Positions 45,696 to 54,380 of a DNA stretch of 64,000 nt are shown here, piece after piece. The stretch is taken from contig JAPFDT010000048.1 in assembly GCA_026169815.1 (NCBI GenBank), positions 21,143 through 85,142 on the forward strand, written 5' to 3'. Below the pieces are notes generated by a model. It searched no databases. It worked only from the letters and a program-made list of their open reading frames with translations, and had not been told where the DNA came from. The position numbers and the translations under genes are program-made. How positions within the stretch are numbered: the first letter of the stretch is position 1; each line of letters starts with the position of its first letter. The DNA comes from Pseudogracilibacillus sp. (GTDB taxonomy: Bacteria > Bacillota > Bacilli > Bacillales > Amphibacillaceae).

Positions 45696-47390
45696 TTAAA
45701 TGGATTGTTTAAATGTACGTGTTAATTCCAATAGTTCCTCTGAATGTTCTATTGCCGTATCTGTTAATTGTGTACCTGTAATCATTTTTCCTAACTCATT
45801 TACTTTATCTTTATCTGTCAATGCTTGAATCATTGTAGTCGTTCGATTAGCAGCTTCCTCTTTTTTAATTAACAAATGTTGATCTGCCATTGCAGCAACT
45901 TGAGGTAAATGTGTAATACATAAAACTTGGGTTGATAATGAAATTTGATACATTTTTTCTGCTATTGCTTGAGCAACACGACCACTAACTCCTGTATCAA
46001 TTTCATCAAAAATTACTGTATGAATATCATCATGTTTTGCAAATACTTTTTTCAATGCTAACATCACACGGGATAACTCCCCACCTGAAGCTACTTTATT
46101 CATATCTTTTAATGGTTCACCAAGGTTAGTTGATAAACGAAATGTAATATAGTCTAAACCATCTTTATACAATGTATCTTCTGTCAATGGTGAAAAATTC
46201 ACTTTAAAAGAAGCATTTTCTAAGTATAAATCAGCAAGTTCTACTTGAATTTCTTTTTCTAATTGTAATGCAGCTTTTTTTCTAGCTTTATGGAGTTTTT
46301 TGCCGACAGTGATTGCTTTTTGTTTAGCTTCTTCCATTTGAGCAGCCATTTCTTGTAAACGATTATCTTTATGTTCAATATCGTATAATTCTTTTGCTAT
46401 CTTCTCTTTGTATTGGAGCATTTCTTCTATCGTTGCTCCATATTTCTTACCTAAACGATTTAACTCGTCTAATCTAGCTTCAATCTCGTTTAATCGTGCC
46501 TCATCAAAATGAAGATTATCTGTAAAGTCCCGTAAAGCAAAATGAATTTCTTCAATCTGATAATAGGCATTCGATAATTCTTCGGCTTTTTTTGCAACAA
46601 ATGGATCTAAATCTTTCCCGTTTTGTAACGTTGCTTGAGCTACATCTACCCATTCCAGTCCTTTTTGTTCACCATATAAGGAAAAATAGGCTTCATTAAC
46701 TGTATGGTATATTTTTTCAAAGTTTTGCAAATGATTTCTTTCTGTCGTTAATTGATTTAATTCATTTTCTTGTAAATCAGCTGCCTCAAGTTCATTTAGC
46801 TGAAATTGAAGTAAATCGATTCGATGAGCCATTTCTTGTTCCGAATGATTTAAATCATTCATTTCATTTTCGAGTTGTACATAATGATCATAAAGTGTTA
46901 TATATTTTTCTTTATAATGCGTAATAATATCTTTTTGATATGTATCTAATAATGGAAGGTGTGTTGTGCGATCCATTAATTGAATCGTATCATGTTGGCT
47001 ATGTATATTAACGATAGCTTGTCCAAATGCTCTTAAAATCGTTAATGTTACCAGTTTCCCATTTATCCGACAGATACTTTTCCCTTGCTTTGTAATCGTT
47101 CTTTCTAAAATAAGCATGTCATCAGTTAAAGAAATACCATAATTTTCTGCTAAGGAATAGATAGAGGTGTAATCGCTTTCCATTGTAAACAAACCTGTTA
47201 TCTCAGCTTTTTCTGCACCATGTCTTACATACTCAATGGAGCCTCTTCCACCTGTAAGAAGTTGTACTGCATCAATAATAATTGATTTACCAGCACCCGT
47301 TTCTCCAGTTAAGACAGTTAGTCCATTATGAAACGTTATTGAGACATCATCAATGATGGCAAAATTTCGAATGGTTAATTCAGTTATCAT
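45696..47390 (-). CDS. recN: DNA repair protein RecN
   Basis: A 564-residue SMC-like ATPase that acts early at double-strand breaks. Walker A GETGAGKSIIIDAV (about 30), coiled-coil region about 155-370, ABC signature ASGGELSRVMLALK and Walker B VIFDEIDTGVSGRVA. Follows ahrC as in most Firmicutes; spoIVB and spo0A, which come next in B. subtilis, are not here. Confidence 0.96.
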   Translation of the reverse strand: MITELTIRNFAIIDDVSITFHNGLTVLTGETGAGKSIIIDAVQLLTGGRGSIEYVRHGAEKAEITGLFTMESDYTSIYSLAENYGISLTDDMLILERTITKQGKSICRINGKLVTLTILRAFGQAIVNIHSQHDTIQLMDRTTHLPLLDTYQKDIITHYKEKYITLYDHYVQLENEMNDLNHSEQEMAHRIDLLQFQLNELEAADLQENELNQLTTERNHLQNFEKIYHTVNEAYFSLYGEQKGLEWVDVAQATLQNGKDLDPFVAKKAEELSNAYYQIEEIHFALRDFTDNLHFDEARLNEIEARLDELNRLGKKYGATIEEMLQYKEKIAKELYDIEHKDNRLQEMAAQMEEAKQKAITVGKKLHKARKKAALQLEKEIQVELADLYLENASFKVNFSPLTEDTLYKDGLDYITFRLSTNLGEPLKDMNKVASGGELSRVMLALKKVFAKHDDIHTVIFDEIDTGVSGRVAQAIAEKMYQISLSTQVLCITHLPQVAAMADQHLLIKKEEAANRTTTMIQALTDKDKVNELGKMITGTQLTDTAIEHSEELLELTRTFKQSI

Positions 47391-47420
47391 CTACATATCA
47401 CCTCTTTTAATGTGTCTATA

Positions 47421-47870
47421 TTACAACATGTCTAGGAATCTTTTTTCGATTTCAACTGCATTTTCTTCTGTCCGACAAATAATCAAGCACGTATCGTCTC
47501 CACATATCGTACCTAAGATCCCTTCCCAATCTAAATCATCAATTAATGCTCCAATCGCTTGAGCATTTCCTGGTAATGTTTTTAGCACAACAAAATGATG
47601 AGCATGATCAATACTAACAAATGCTTCCATAATGGAACGTTTTAATTTATCAATTGAATTAAAACGTTGTGTTGTTGGCGTGCTATATTTATAACCACCT
47701 GTTTTTGATGGGACCTTTACTAAATGCAATTCTTTTATGTCGCGTGATATAGTTGCTTGTGTAACATTGAATCCTAACGATTTCAGTTGATGAACTAAAT
47801 CATCTTGCGTTTCAATGTCATTTTCTGAAATAATTTCTCTTATTTTAATATGTCTTCTCATTTTACTCAA
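47421..47870 (-). CDS. ahrC: arginine repressor AhrC/ArgR
   Basis: A 149-residue regulator, exactly the length of B. subtilis AhrC when read from TTG 47870, which has GGAGG 8 bases upstream and overlaps the tlyA stop. Winged-helix DNA-binding domain [17 protein letters not shown], then the arginine-binding hexamer domain with [10 protein letters not shown]. It represses arginine synthesis and activates catabolism. Confidence 0.94.
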   Translation of the reverse strand: MSKMRRHIKIREIISENDIETQDDLVHQLKSLGFNVTQATISRDIKELHLVKVPSKTGGYKYSTPTTQRFNSIDKLKRSIMEAFVSIDHAHHFVVLKTLPGNAQAIGALIDDLDWEGILGTICGDDTCLIICRTEENAVEIEKRFLDML

Positions 47871-48702
47871 TGGCGGGTCCTCCATTATTGCTCTTTTTCA
47901 ATTGAAGATGTGCAGTATCTACGATTGATTTAATATCTGAAATATTATATTGACTCGCTTCTTCGTCCGTTGTCCAAGATAGATGTGCGAGAAATTCTAT
48001 ATTCCCTTCTCCACCAGTAATCGGGGAATGCGTTAAATTTAGTACAGAAAATCCTTCACTCTCTGCAAATGTAACAATTTTTTCAAGTACTTGTTCGTGA
48101 ATTTTTCTCTCACGTATGATGCCTTTTTTTCCAACTTGCTCACGTGCTGCTTCAAATTGCGGCTTAATTAATGTAACAACTTCACTATTATTCTGTAAAA
48201 TTTGTTTTAAAACTGGCAAAATAATCGTTAACGAAATAAAAGAAACATCAATCATTGCATAATTTGGTAAGCCTTCAGTAAAAAAATCAGCTGTTACGTG
48301 ACGAAAATTTGTTCGTTCTTTCACAATAACACGCTTATCATTACGCAATTTCCAATCTAACTGATTATAGCCTACATCAATTGCATAAATTAATGTTGCT
48401 CCGTTTTGTAGGGCACAATCTGTAAAACCACCTGTAGAAGCTCCTATGTCTACGATCACTTTTTCTTCAACTGATGTTGTAAAATGTTGTAATGCTTTTT
48501 CAAGTTTTAATCCACCACGACTAACATAAGGAAGTTTTCCTTTTACAGACAATTCTATTGAATCATCTACTTTCATCCCTGGTTTATCTAATCGTTCTGT
48601 ACCGGTAAATACTAAGCCAGCCATAATCATTCTCTTCGCTTTCTCTCTCGTATCAATTAAGTTACGTTCCACTAATAATACATCTAATCGTTCTTTTGCC
48701 AT
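47863..48702 (-). CDS. yqxC: TlyA-family rRNA methyltransferase / YqxC
   Basis: A 279-residue protein with an N-terminal S4 RNA-binding domain ([20 protein letters not shown]) and an FtsJ-like methyltransferase domain ([18 protein letters not shown] site). TlyA proteins make 2'-O-methyl cytidines in 16S and/or 23S rRNA. Named yqxC in B. subtilis. It lies 24 bases downstream of oapA. Confidence 0.92.
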   Translation of the reverse strand: MAKERLDVLLVERNLIDTREKAKRMIMAGLVFTGTERLDKPGMKVDDSIELSVKGKLPYVSRGGLKLEKALQHFTTSVEEKVIVDIGASTGGFTDCALQNGATLIYAIDVGYNQLDWKLRNDKRVIVKERTNFRHVTADFFTEGLPNYAMIDVSFISLTIILPVLKQILQNNSEVVTLIKPQFEAAREQVGKKGIIRERKIHEQVLEKIVTFAESEGFSVLNLTHSPITGGEGNIEFLAHLSWTTDEEASQYNISDIKSIVDTAHLQLKKSNNGGPAIE

Positions 48703-48726
48703 CAGTCATTATCCTTTGTTATTTAA

Positions 48727-49317
48727 TTATTTTCGTTTTCCTTTGCTACTTGGTAAAACTTTAATTTTCAAGTTTGTTTCAATAAAATGAAGCACTTTTC
48801 CAGCTACTAAAATGATGTTTGTAGATGAGTTAATGGCAAAATATTTTCCAATTGCCTTACCACCGACTGTTAAGGCTGCAATTATACTCGTTAAAATAAC
48901 ATTTAAAGTAAATTGAAATGTTGAACCATTATTATATTGGAAAATATTAGCAATCTCTATAATTACAATCGCTAGTGCAGCACCACTTATAATACCGGAT
49001 ATATCTCCAATTACATCATTACAAAAACTAGAGAATTTATCAGCATTTTTATGTATGACTACAGCCTCTCTAGCACCTTTCACCTTTTCAGCTGCCATTG
49101 CATTTAATGGAGCTTCTTTTGCAGCCGTAGAGGCAATTCCAAGCATATCAAATACAATTCCTATTAAGACAATAAATAAGACAAGTAATAAGCCGAGTGT
49201 CCAAGAGATTTTACTTAATAATGAAGCAGATAAACTTGAAAAAATAGCCGCTAACACAAACGTGATAACGGCAATAGTTAGACTAAATTTAATTGAGTTT
49301 TTTAATTTATTATTCAT
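48727..49317 (-). CDS. oapA: OLE-associated protein A (OapA), membrane partner of OLE RNA
   Basis: A 196-residue integral membrane protein with about four hydrophobic helices (roughly 10-32, 37-58, 105-125, 135-155) and a basic C-terminus (KIKVLPSSKGKRK). The conserved stretch IASTAAKEAPLNAMAAEKVKG lies in the middle. Length, topology and position, directly downstream of a roughly 610-nt RNA and upstream of tlyA-ahrC-recN, match OapA (BH2780 of Bacillus halodurans). OapA binds OLE RNA and brings it to the membrane. The central loop resembles parts of CNNM/CorC-type Mg transport proteins, which fits reported effects on Mg2+ homeostasis. Ribosome binding site weak (AAGG). Confidence 0.9.
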   Translation of the reverse strand: MNNKLKNSIKFSLTIAVITFVLAAIFSSLSASLLSKISWTLGLLLVLFIVLIGIVFDMLGIASTAAKEAPLNAMAAEKVKGAREAVVIHKNADKFSSFCNDVIGDISGIISGAALAIVIIEIANIFQYNNGSTFQFTLNVILTSIIAALTVGGKAIGKYFAINSSTNIILVAGKVLHFIETNLKIKVLPSSKGKRK

Positions 49318-49371
49318 TTATATTATCATACCTTAGTTTTTATCAATATATGTATGTTGGAATGGTCATAT

Positions 49372-49979
49372 AAAAAGTTAAGACTGCGGCTTAGGTCCAG
49401 TAGGTTTTCCCAAATAGATACCCGATGTCGCCATCATAAGGCAGTTCCCTTTTAAATCTATTTTAACTTGTCACCAATAGTTAGACTGGATTACCACTTA
49501 GTCCGCACTATAATCCCTTTTATATGTCTTTAAAATGAACAGCCTAGGAGCTTTCCTCCCCAGTCTTTGACCTACCCCTAGCCTCTTTTGCAGTATTGAT
49601 TTCAGAAAGTTGATCAAGAAATGACTAGTGGCCATCTAGTTATTTCTTATAGTTCTCTTTCATCCCCTCAAGTACCACTCAAGGCAGGCTACGCTGCCCA
49701 TGTTAAGGTAATAATAAAAATTATTCCTTGGACAGGTTCATACCCCATTTCATCATTTCAACCATTACTGGTATCTGTGACAAATATGGGCCTCCGCGAC
49801 TAATGGGTCAACGCCTACATGCCTTTGTAGATCGCCCAAAAGTCTTAACTTCCAGCATTAACCCAAGGCTGGGCGCCTCAAGCTAACACAAGAAACTTCA
49901 TCGATGTGCCCTTTGGCAGATTTTTAGGCCCGCCTTCAGAATAGGAGGACTGACTAGGATACTGCACCATTCCATTTAT
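49372..49979 (-). ncRNA. ole: OLE RNA (ornate, large, extremophilic RNA)
   Basis: A noncoding segment of about 610 nt, clearly more GC-rich than the surrounding DNA, read on the minus strand from a promoter at about 49990 to just before oapA. It has no credible ORF on either strand and many short complementary blocks, for example GGGGAGGAAAGCUCCUAGG and GGCGCCCAGCCUUGGG. OLE RNA is about 600 nt, sits just upstream of oapA and within the ispA-dxs-yqxC-ahrC-recN cluster. All three criteria hold. OLE forms membrane-bound complexes with OapA and other proteins and is needed for growth in cold, with ethanol and under Mg2+ excess in B. halodurans. The 3' end is approximate. Assigned by length, base composition and context, not by covariance search. 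Confidence 0.88.
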
Positions 49980-49985
49980 AGCTTA

Positions 49986-50014
49986 ATTATAGCACAAGTG
50001 TTTCGGAAAATCTA
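49986..50014 (-). promoter_or_regulatory. candidate promoter of OLE RNA
   Basis: A perfect TATAAT on the minus strand (49986-49991) and TAGATT (50009-50014) separated by a 17-base spacer. Transcription would start about 49979, which gives an RNA of the expected OLE length. The -35 matches consensus at 3 of 6 positions. Confidence 0.5.
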
Positions 50015-50148
50015 ATACATAGCACAACCATTTCATTATAGCAATTGTTATCTTAAAACAATTATAAAAACAGTAGAATTTAAATTCAAATCACTGTAAA
50101 CGTAAATTACAACGTAGATTCCATCTCTGCTAATCAAGGTTGGCTTTA

Positions 50149-50340
50149 GGCAGTATGTCGCTCCGGATTGTTGCTTTCCGTGGGAACGGCTTCAATCTCG
50201 AAGTACAGGACGTTCAAATGCAAACGTTGCAACAGGACGTCGCGAATTTAGTTTGCCTCGAAAGCAAAGTACGCTTTCTGCGGGGCTTTCAGACTCGTTC
50301 TGTTTCCACAGGAGTCAACAATACTCCGCTCCAAACTGCC
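50149..50340. repeat. palindromic intergenic repeat, copy 2 (core homologous to copy at 63.8 kb)
   Basis: An imperfect palindrome bounded by GGCAGT (50149-50154) and ACTGCC (50335-50340), with arms containing GATTGTTG and CAACAATACTCCG. Its interior 50192-50240 is nearly the reverse complement of 63819-63868 in the repeat at the window's right end. It lies between ispA and OLE RNA. The flanking 50015-50148 and 50341-50424 are AT-rich with no gene. Confidence 0.75.
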
Positions 50341-50424
50341 AATATTGAAAGTTGATATATCTAATAGTATTATTTTTATTTTTTAAGAAGTGATAAGAGT
50401 TTATATCATATTCCGAAATAAATA

Positions 50425-51309
50425 TTAATGATCCCGCTGGCCGAAGAAATATAATAAGTCTAACAGATAGGAATCGGAAGCGTTGGCCTTTTCTAACGCT
50501 GTTTTTGCTTTTTCTTCATATATATCCCGTTGTTTTTTAGCACCTTCTAACCCCAACAAGTTAGGATAAGTACTTTTTTCATTTGCTTCGTCACTGCCAA
50601 CAGGTTTACCTAGCTTATCAGGATCGCCAACTACATCTAAAATATCATCTTGTACTTGGAAAATTAAGCCTAAATAATAAGCATAGTCTTTTAAATGATT
50701 AATTCGTTCTTTATCAACATTTGCTAAATATGCCCCTGCTGTAATTGCAAAAGAAATTAATTCTCCTGTCTTTAGCTCATGAATTTGTTCTAAATCTTTT
50801 AAAGTTAATTCTTTGTTCTCGCCTTCAGTATCGAGTATTTGTCCTGCCACCATACCTTCTGCTCCACTGGCTTTTGATAATGATTGTAACAAATATACTT
50901 TTTCTTCAGGAGATAACAAACTATCTGTAGCAATCAATTCAAAACTATAAGTAAGCAACGAGTCTCCAGCTAAAATAGCTGTCGCTTCATCAAATTTACG
51001 ATGATTTGTTAAAGATCCACGTCGATAATCGTCATCATCCATTGCAGGTAAATCGTCATGGATTAAAGAATAAGTATGAATCATTTCTAGTGCACTAGCA
51101 GTCTTAAGCACTTTATTCTTATCTTTAGCAAACGCTTCATAACTTGCGAACAATAATATCGGTCTTAATCTTTTACCACCAGCAAATAATGAGTATGTCA
51201 TTGATTGTTGCAAATTACTTGGTATCGCTTTGTTTTCAAATACTGATTTTAACGTATCATCTACTTGTTGTTTTCCGGATGAAATATACGCATTTATATC
51301 TCTTAGCAC
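50425..51309 (-). CDS. ispA: (2E,6E)-farnesyl diphosphate synthase
   Basis: A 294-residue polyprenyl synthase. First Asp-rich motif HDDLPAMDDDDYRRG (about 83-97) and second QVQDDILDVVGD (about 220) bind Mg-diphosphate. It makes C15-PP for quinones and lipid carriers. Its stop is followed by the repeat and OLE RNA; the start lies 5 bases past xseB's stop. Confidence 0.95.
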   Translation of the reverse strand: MLRDINAYISSGKQQVDDTLKSVFENKAIPSNLQQSMTYSLFAGGKRLRPILLFASYEAFAKDKNKVLKTASALEMIHTYSLIHDDLPAMDDDDYRRGSLTNHRKFDEATAILAGDSLLTYSFELIATDSLLSPEEKVYLLQSLSKASGAEGMVAGQILDTEGENKELTLKDLEQIHELKTGELISFAITAGAYLANVDKERINHLKDYAYYLGLIFQVQDDILDVVGDPDKLGKPVGSDEANEKSTYPNLLGLEGAKKQRDIYEEKAKTALEKANASDSYLLDLLYFFGQRDH

Positions 51310-51314
51310 GTTAT

Positions 51315-51539
51315 TTATTCCCCCTGTATGTCAAAAGGTTCTTCATTATTATTATTTAAAATTTTAACAACTTTATCTTGGGCATTTTGTAATTTTTCAT
51401 CACACAGTTTTGATAAACTCATTCCTTCTTGGTAAAGTTCAATCGCTTTTTCAAGTGGTACATCTTCTTGTTCTAATTGTGCTACTACTTTTTCCAAGCT
51501 TTTTACTGCATCTTCAAAAGAGAGTTCTTTTTCTGTCAT
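51315..51539 (-). CDS. xseB: exodeoxyribonuclease VII small subunit
   Basis: A 74-residue helical protein matching XseB (SFEDAVKSLEKVVAQLEQEDVPLEKAIELY). Partner of XseA for single-strand DNA degradation. 2 bases after xseA. Confidence 0.96.
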   Translation of the reverse strand: MTEKELSFEDAVKSLEKVVAQLEQEDVPLEKAIELYQEGMSLSKLCDEKLQNAQDKVVKILNNNNEEPFDIQGE

Positions 51540-51541
51540 GT

Positions 51542-52891
51542 TTATTCATCCTCCTCTATGTCTTGTACCCTACAATTTATTGTTCCATCCGTAACTTGAA
51601 TGGAGACATAATCATTATTTTTTATTTTTGCTACACTTTTTATTATTTGTCGCTCTTCGTTGTATGCAACACTAAACCCTCGTTGCATAATATGTAGTGG
51701 GTTTAACAGTGTCAGTTTATCTATGTTATTAGCCAACTTTTGTTCACTCTGCTGAAGTATATGTGTCATTCTCTCATTCAAGCGTCTTTTATATTGTTGC
51801 ATATTTTGCTCAACAACATTTATTCTATTACCAGGATGATTTAATTGGACACGACTAGACAGCTCTTGATATTGTTGTTTCTTTCTATGAAGCATTGTTT
51901 GCACTAGATTTGACATTGATTCGGTTAAGCGATCGACTTTTTGTTGATTTTCATTTAACGCATGTTTAGGATAATGAAAAGCATAGGAATTTCGCATTTG
52001 TTGCAGTGTTTCTTTTTTCTTGGCTAATTGTAATTGTAATGCTTTCGTCAAATGTGCGGTCACTTGATCAATATGTTGTTTTAATTCTAATTGTGATGGT
52101 ACTGCTAATTCTGCCGCAGCAGTTGGTGTAGGTGCACGTAAATCAGCTACTAAATCACTTATAGTCGTGTCTGTTTCATGCCCAACAGCACTAATGACAG
52201 GAATGTTCGAATGATGAATCGCCCTAGCGACTATTTCCTCATTAAATCCCCATAAGTCTTCAATTGAACCTCCACCTCGACCGACAATAAGCGTATCAAA
52301 GTCACCATTTTCATTAGCTAGTTCAATCGCTGTAACAATAGATTTACCAGCCTCGTTTCCTTGCACTGTAGCTGGAATAACTGTTAAATCAGTAGTAGAA
52401 AATCGTCGTTTTATCGTTGTAATAATATCTCTAACGGCTGCTCCGGTTGGTGAAGTAATGATACCGATCTTTTTAGGAAATTCAGGAATTGATCTTTTAT
52501 GCACTTGGTCGAACAATCCTTCTTTTAGAAGTTTTTCTTTTAACTGTTCATATGCTAAATATAAAGAACCTATTCCGTCTGGTTCCATTTTCCTAATATA
52601 AACTTGGTACTCACCATTTGCCTTATAAACTGAGACATTACCTTGTACAATAACGTTCATGCCATTTTCTGGTGTGAATTTCAAAAAACGGTTATCATTA
52701 CCGAACATAACAGCTTTTACACGAGCATTGTCATCTTTTAACGTCAAATACATATGCCAACGATTATGATGACGGAAATTAGAGATTTCACCTTTTAACC
52801 AAACATTTTGTAAAGTTGAATCTCTGTCCATCATTCCTTTTATATAATCAGTTAATTTCGATACAGTAAAATATCTGTTATTCACGTTCAT
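51542..52891 (-). CDS. xseA: exodeoxyribonuclease VII large subunit
   Basis: A 449-residue nuclease subunit: N-terminal OB-fold (about 1-100, VWLKGEISNFR), catalytic domain with VGRGGGSIEDLWGFNEE and AVGHETDTTISDLVADLRAPTPTAAAE motifs, then coiled coil. Overlaps folD's stop by 14 bases. Confidence 0.96.
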   Translation of the reverse strand: MNVNNRYFTVSKLTDYIKGMMDRDSTLQNVWLKGEISNFRHHNRWHMYLTLKDDNARVKAVMFGNDNRFLKFTPENGMNVIVQGNVSVYKANGEYQVYIRKMEPDGIGSLYLAYEQLKEKLLKEGLFDQVHKRSIPEFPKKIGIITSPTGAAVRDIITTIKRRFSTTDLTVIPATVQGNEAGKSIVTAIELANENGDFDTLIVGRGGGSIEDLWGFNEEIVARAIHHSNIPVISAVGHETDTTISDLVADLRAPTPTAAAELAVPSQLELKQHIDQVTAHLTKALQLQLAKKKETLQQMRNSYAFHYPKHALNENQQKVDRLTESMSNLVQTMLHRKKQQYQELSSRVQLNHPGNRINVVEQNMQQYKRRLNERMTHILQQSEQKLANNIDKLTLLNPLHIMQRGFSVAYNEERQIIKSVAKIKNNDYVSIQVTDGTINCRVQDIEEDE

Positions 52892-53735
52892 TCCGCCTTT
52901 TCGCTGCTTTTATCGTATTCGCTAGCAACATTGTTATCGTCATTGGTCCAACACCTCGAGGTACTGGAGTAATATATGCCGCGATTTTTTTAACATCTTC
53001 AAAATCAACGTCACCAGTTAAAGTGCCTTCGTTCGTACGATTTACTCCAACATCAATTACAGTTGCGCCTGGTTTTACATAACTTGCATCAATAGCATGT
53101 TCTTTACCAATAGCAACAATTAATATATCTGCATTTTTAGTGTGGACTTTAAGGTCTTTTGTGCGGGAATGACAATAAGTAACGGTAGCATTTTCATTAA
53201 GCAAAAGTTGTCCCATCGGTTTACCAACAATATTACTGCGCCCAACAATAACAGCATTACTACCTGATATAGTAATATCTTTCGATTGGAGTAGTGTAAG
53301 TATTCCATAGGGTGTACATGGTAAAAATGTATCTTGACCCACCATCATGCGTCCAATGTTTATAGGATGAAAACCATCAACATCTTTTTCTGGTGCTATC
53401 GTTTCGATTACTTTTTGTTCATTGATATGTTCTGGGAGTGGCAATTGTACTAAAATCCCATTAACATTTTCATTTTTATTTAATTCGTTAATTTTTTCTA
53501 ATAAGAATTCTTCCGTTATCGTACTTTCTAAACGAATAATTTCAGATTCAATACCAACTTCATTCGATGCTTTTTCTTTACCATTAACATAAGAATGAGA
53601 TGCTGGGTCATCACCAATTAAAATAACTGTTAATTTAGGAACAATACCTTGCTCTTTTAATGTAGTCACTTCTGTCTTCATTGTCTGTCTTATTTCTTTT
53701 GCTACTTCTAAGCCACTTATAATTTCTGCGGTCAT
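52878..53735 (-). CDS. folD: bifunctional methylene-THF dehydrogenase / methenyl-THF cyclohydrolase
   Basis: A 285-residue enzyme of C1 metabolism. The catalytic Lys lies in SYVNGKEKASNEVGI and the NADP site in VIVGRSNIVGKPMGQLL; PRGVGPMTITMLL near the end is conserved. Overlaps xseA by 14 bases. Confidence 0.96.
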   Translation of the reverse strand: MTAEIISGLEVAKEIRQTMKTEVTTLKEQGIVPKLTVILIGDDPASHSYVNGKEKASNEVGIESEIIRLESTITEEFLLEKINELNKNENVNGILVQLPLPEHINEQKVIETIAPEKDVDGFHPINIGRMMVGQDTFLPCTPYGILTLLQSKDITISGSNAVIVGRSNIVGKPMGQLLLNENATVTYCHSRTKDLKVHTKNADILIVAIGKEHAIDASYVKPGATVIDVGVNRTNEGTLTGDVDFEDVKKIAAYITPVPRGVGPMTITMLLANTIKAAKRRNERE

Positions 53736-53756
53736 TGTTTTGCTCCTTCCGACTTA

Positions 53757-54116
53757 TTATTTATTAATTTTTGACAATACTCCATTCACAAACTTACCGG
53801 ATTTTTCATCACCGTATTTATGTGATAATTCGACTGCCTCATTAATAGACACACCAACTGGAATATCATCTAAATATGTCATTTCGTATGTGGCGATTCG
53901 TAATATCGCCTTTTCAACTAATGCAATTCTGTTTATGGTCCAATTTTCCAAATGATTCGAGATAATTTCATCAACTTCTGTCATGTATTTTGAAACACCT
54001 TCAATTAATTGCTTGGTAAATTCATTTAGGTGTGCAACATCAATGTTATAATCTTCATTCATTTCTTTTTGGAATAAAATTTTAAAAGCTTCTTCACGAG
54101 CTTGACTTCGATTCAT
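53757..54116 (-). CDS. nusB: transcription antitermination factor NusB
   Basis: A 119-residue helical protein (NRSQAREEAFKILFQKEM ... INEAVELSHKYGDEKSGKFVNGVLSKI) that binds boxA RNA with NusE in rRNA operons. ATG at 54116 chosen because AAGGAG is 8 bases upstream. First gene of the nusB-folD-xseAB-ispA unit; the IS element and a promoter lie directly upstream. Confidence 0.95.
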   Translation of the reverse strand: MNRSQAREEAFKILFQKEMNEDYNIDVAHLNEFTKQLIEGVSKYMTEVDEIISNHLENWTINRIALVEKAILRIATYEMTYLDDIPVGVSINEAVELSHKYGDEKSGKFVNGVLSKINK

Positions 54117-54168
54117 TCTATTACTCCTTCTATCATTCAATTCTCTTTAAAAAAACTGTTTCAAACTT

Positions 54169-54174
54169 ATTATA
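54169..54174 (-). promoter_or_regulatory. possible -10 element for nusB
   Basis: TATAAT on the minus strand, 53 bases before nusB. No clear -35 at the right distance; TGCATA lies 16 bases upstream. It would let nusB be transcribed despite the IS insertion. Confidence 0.3.
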
Positions 54175-54261
54175 ACAATGCTAAGAGAATTATGCAGTAA
54201 TGAACCTTGAAAATAACAAGAAAAAAAGAAAAGAGGCTGGGACAAAACTCCAGTAAACGCT

Positions 54262-54304
54262 AAAAAGCATTGAGTTCACATTTTGTGAATTCAATGCTTT
54301 TTTT
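54262..54304. terminator. hairpin upstream of the transposase
   Basis: 18-base arms (AAAAAGCATTGAGTTCAC with GTGAATTCAATGCTTTTT, one G-T) around a 5-base loop, between the IS left end and the transposase start. It would block transcription entering the transposase gene. Confidence 0.75.
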
Positions 54305-54380
54305 GAAAAAATATGTAAACAAAAAGAGCACCTTCTGGTAAAATTAAAGTAACGACACCATAATCTACGGAGGTGCTCTT

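Noticed and set aside
49621..49803. 60-residue ORF on the plus strand inside the OLE region
   Set aside because: Antisense to the RNA, no ribosome binding site, and composition is that of the structured RNA's complement.
49372..49979. Group II intron, tmRNA or other large RNA instead of OLE
   Set aside because: No intron-encoded reverse transcriptase, no domain V-like GAAA-capped hairpin, no tRNA-like ends, and the flanking genes are those of OLE.
50140..50355. 71-residue ORF across the repeat upstream of OLE
   Set aside because: It follows the palindromic repeat and has no start signal; the same sequence occurs inverted at 63.8 kb.
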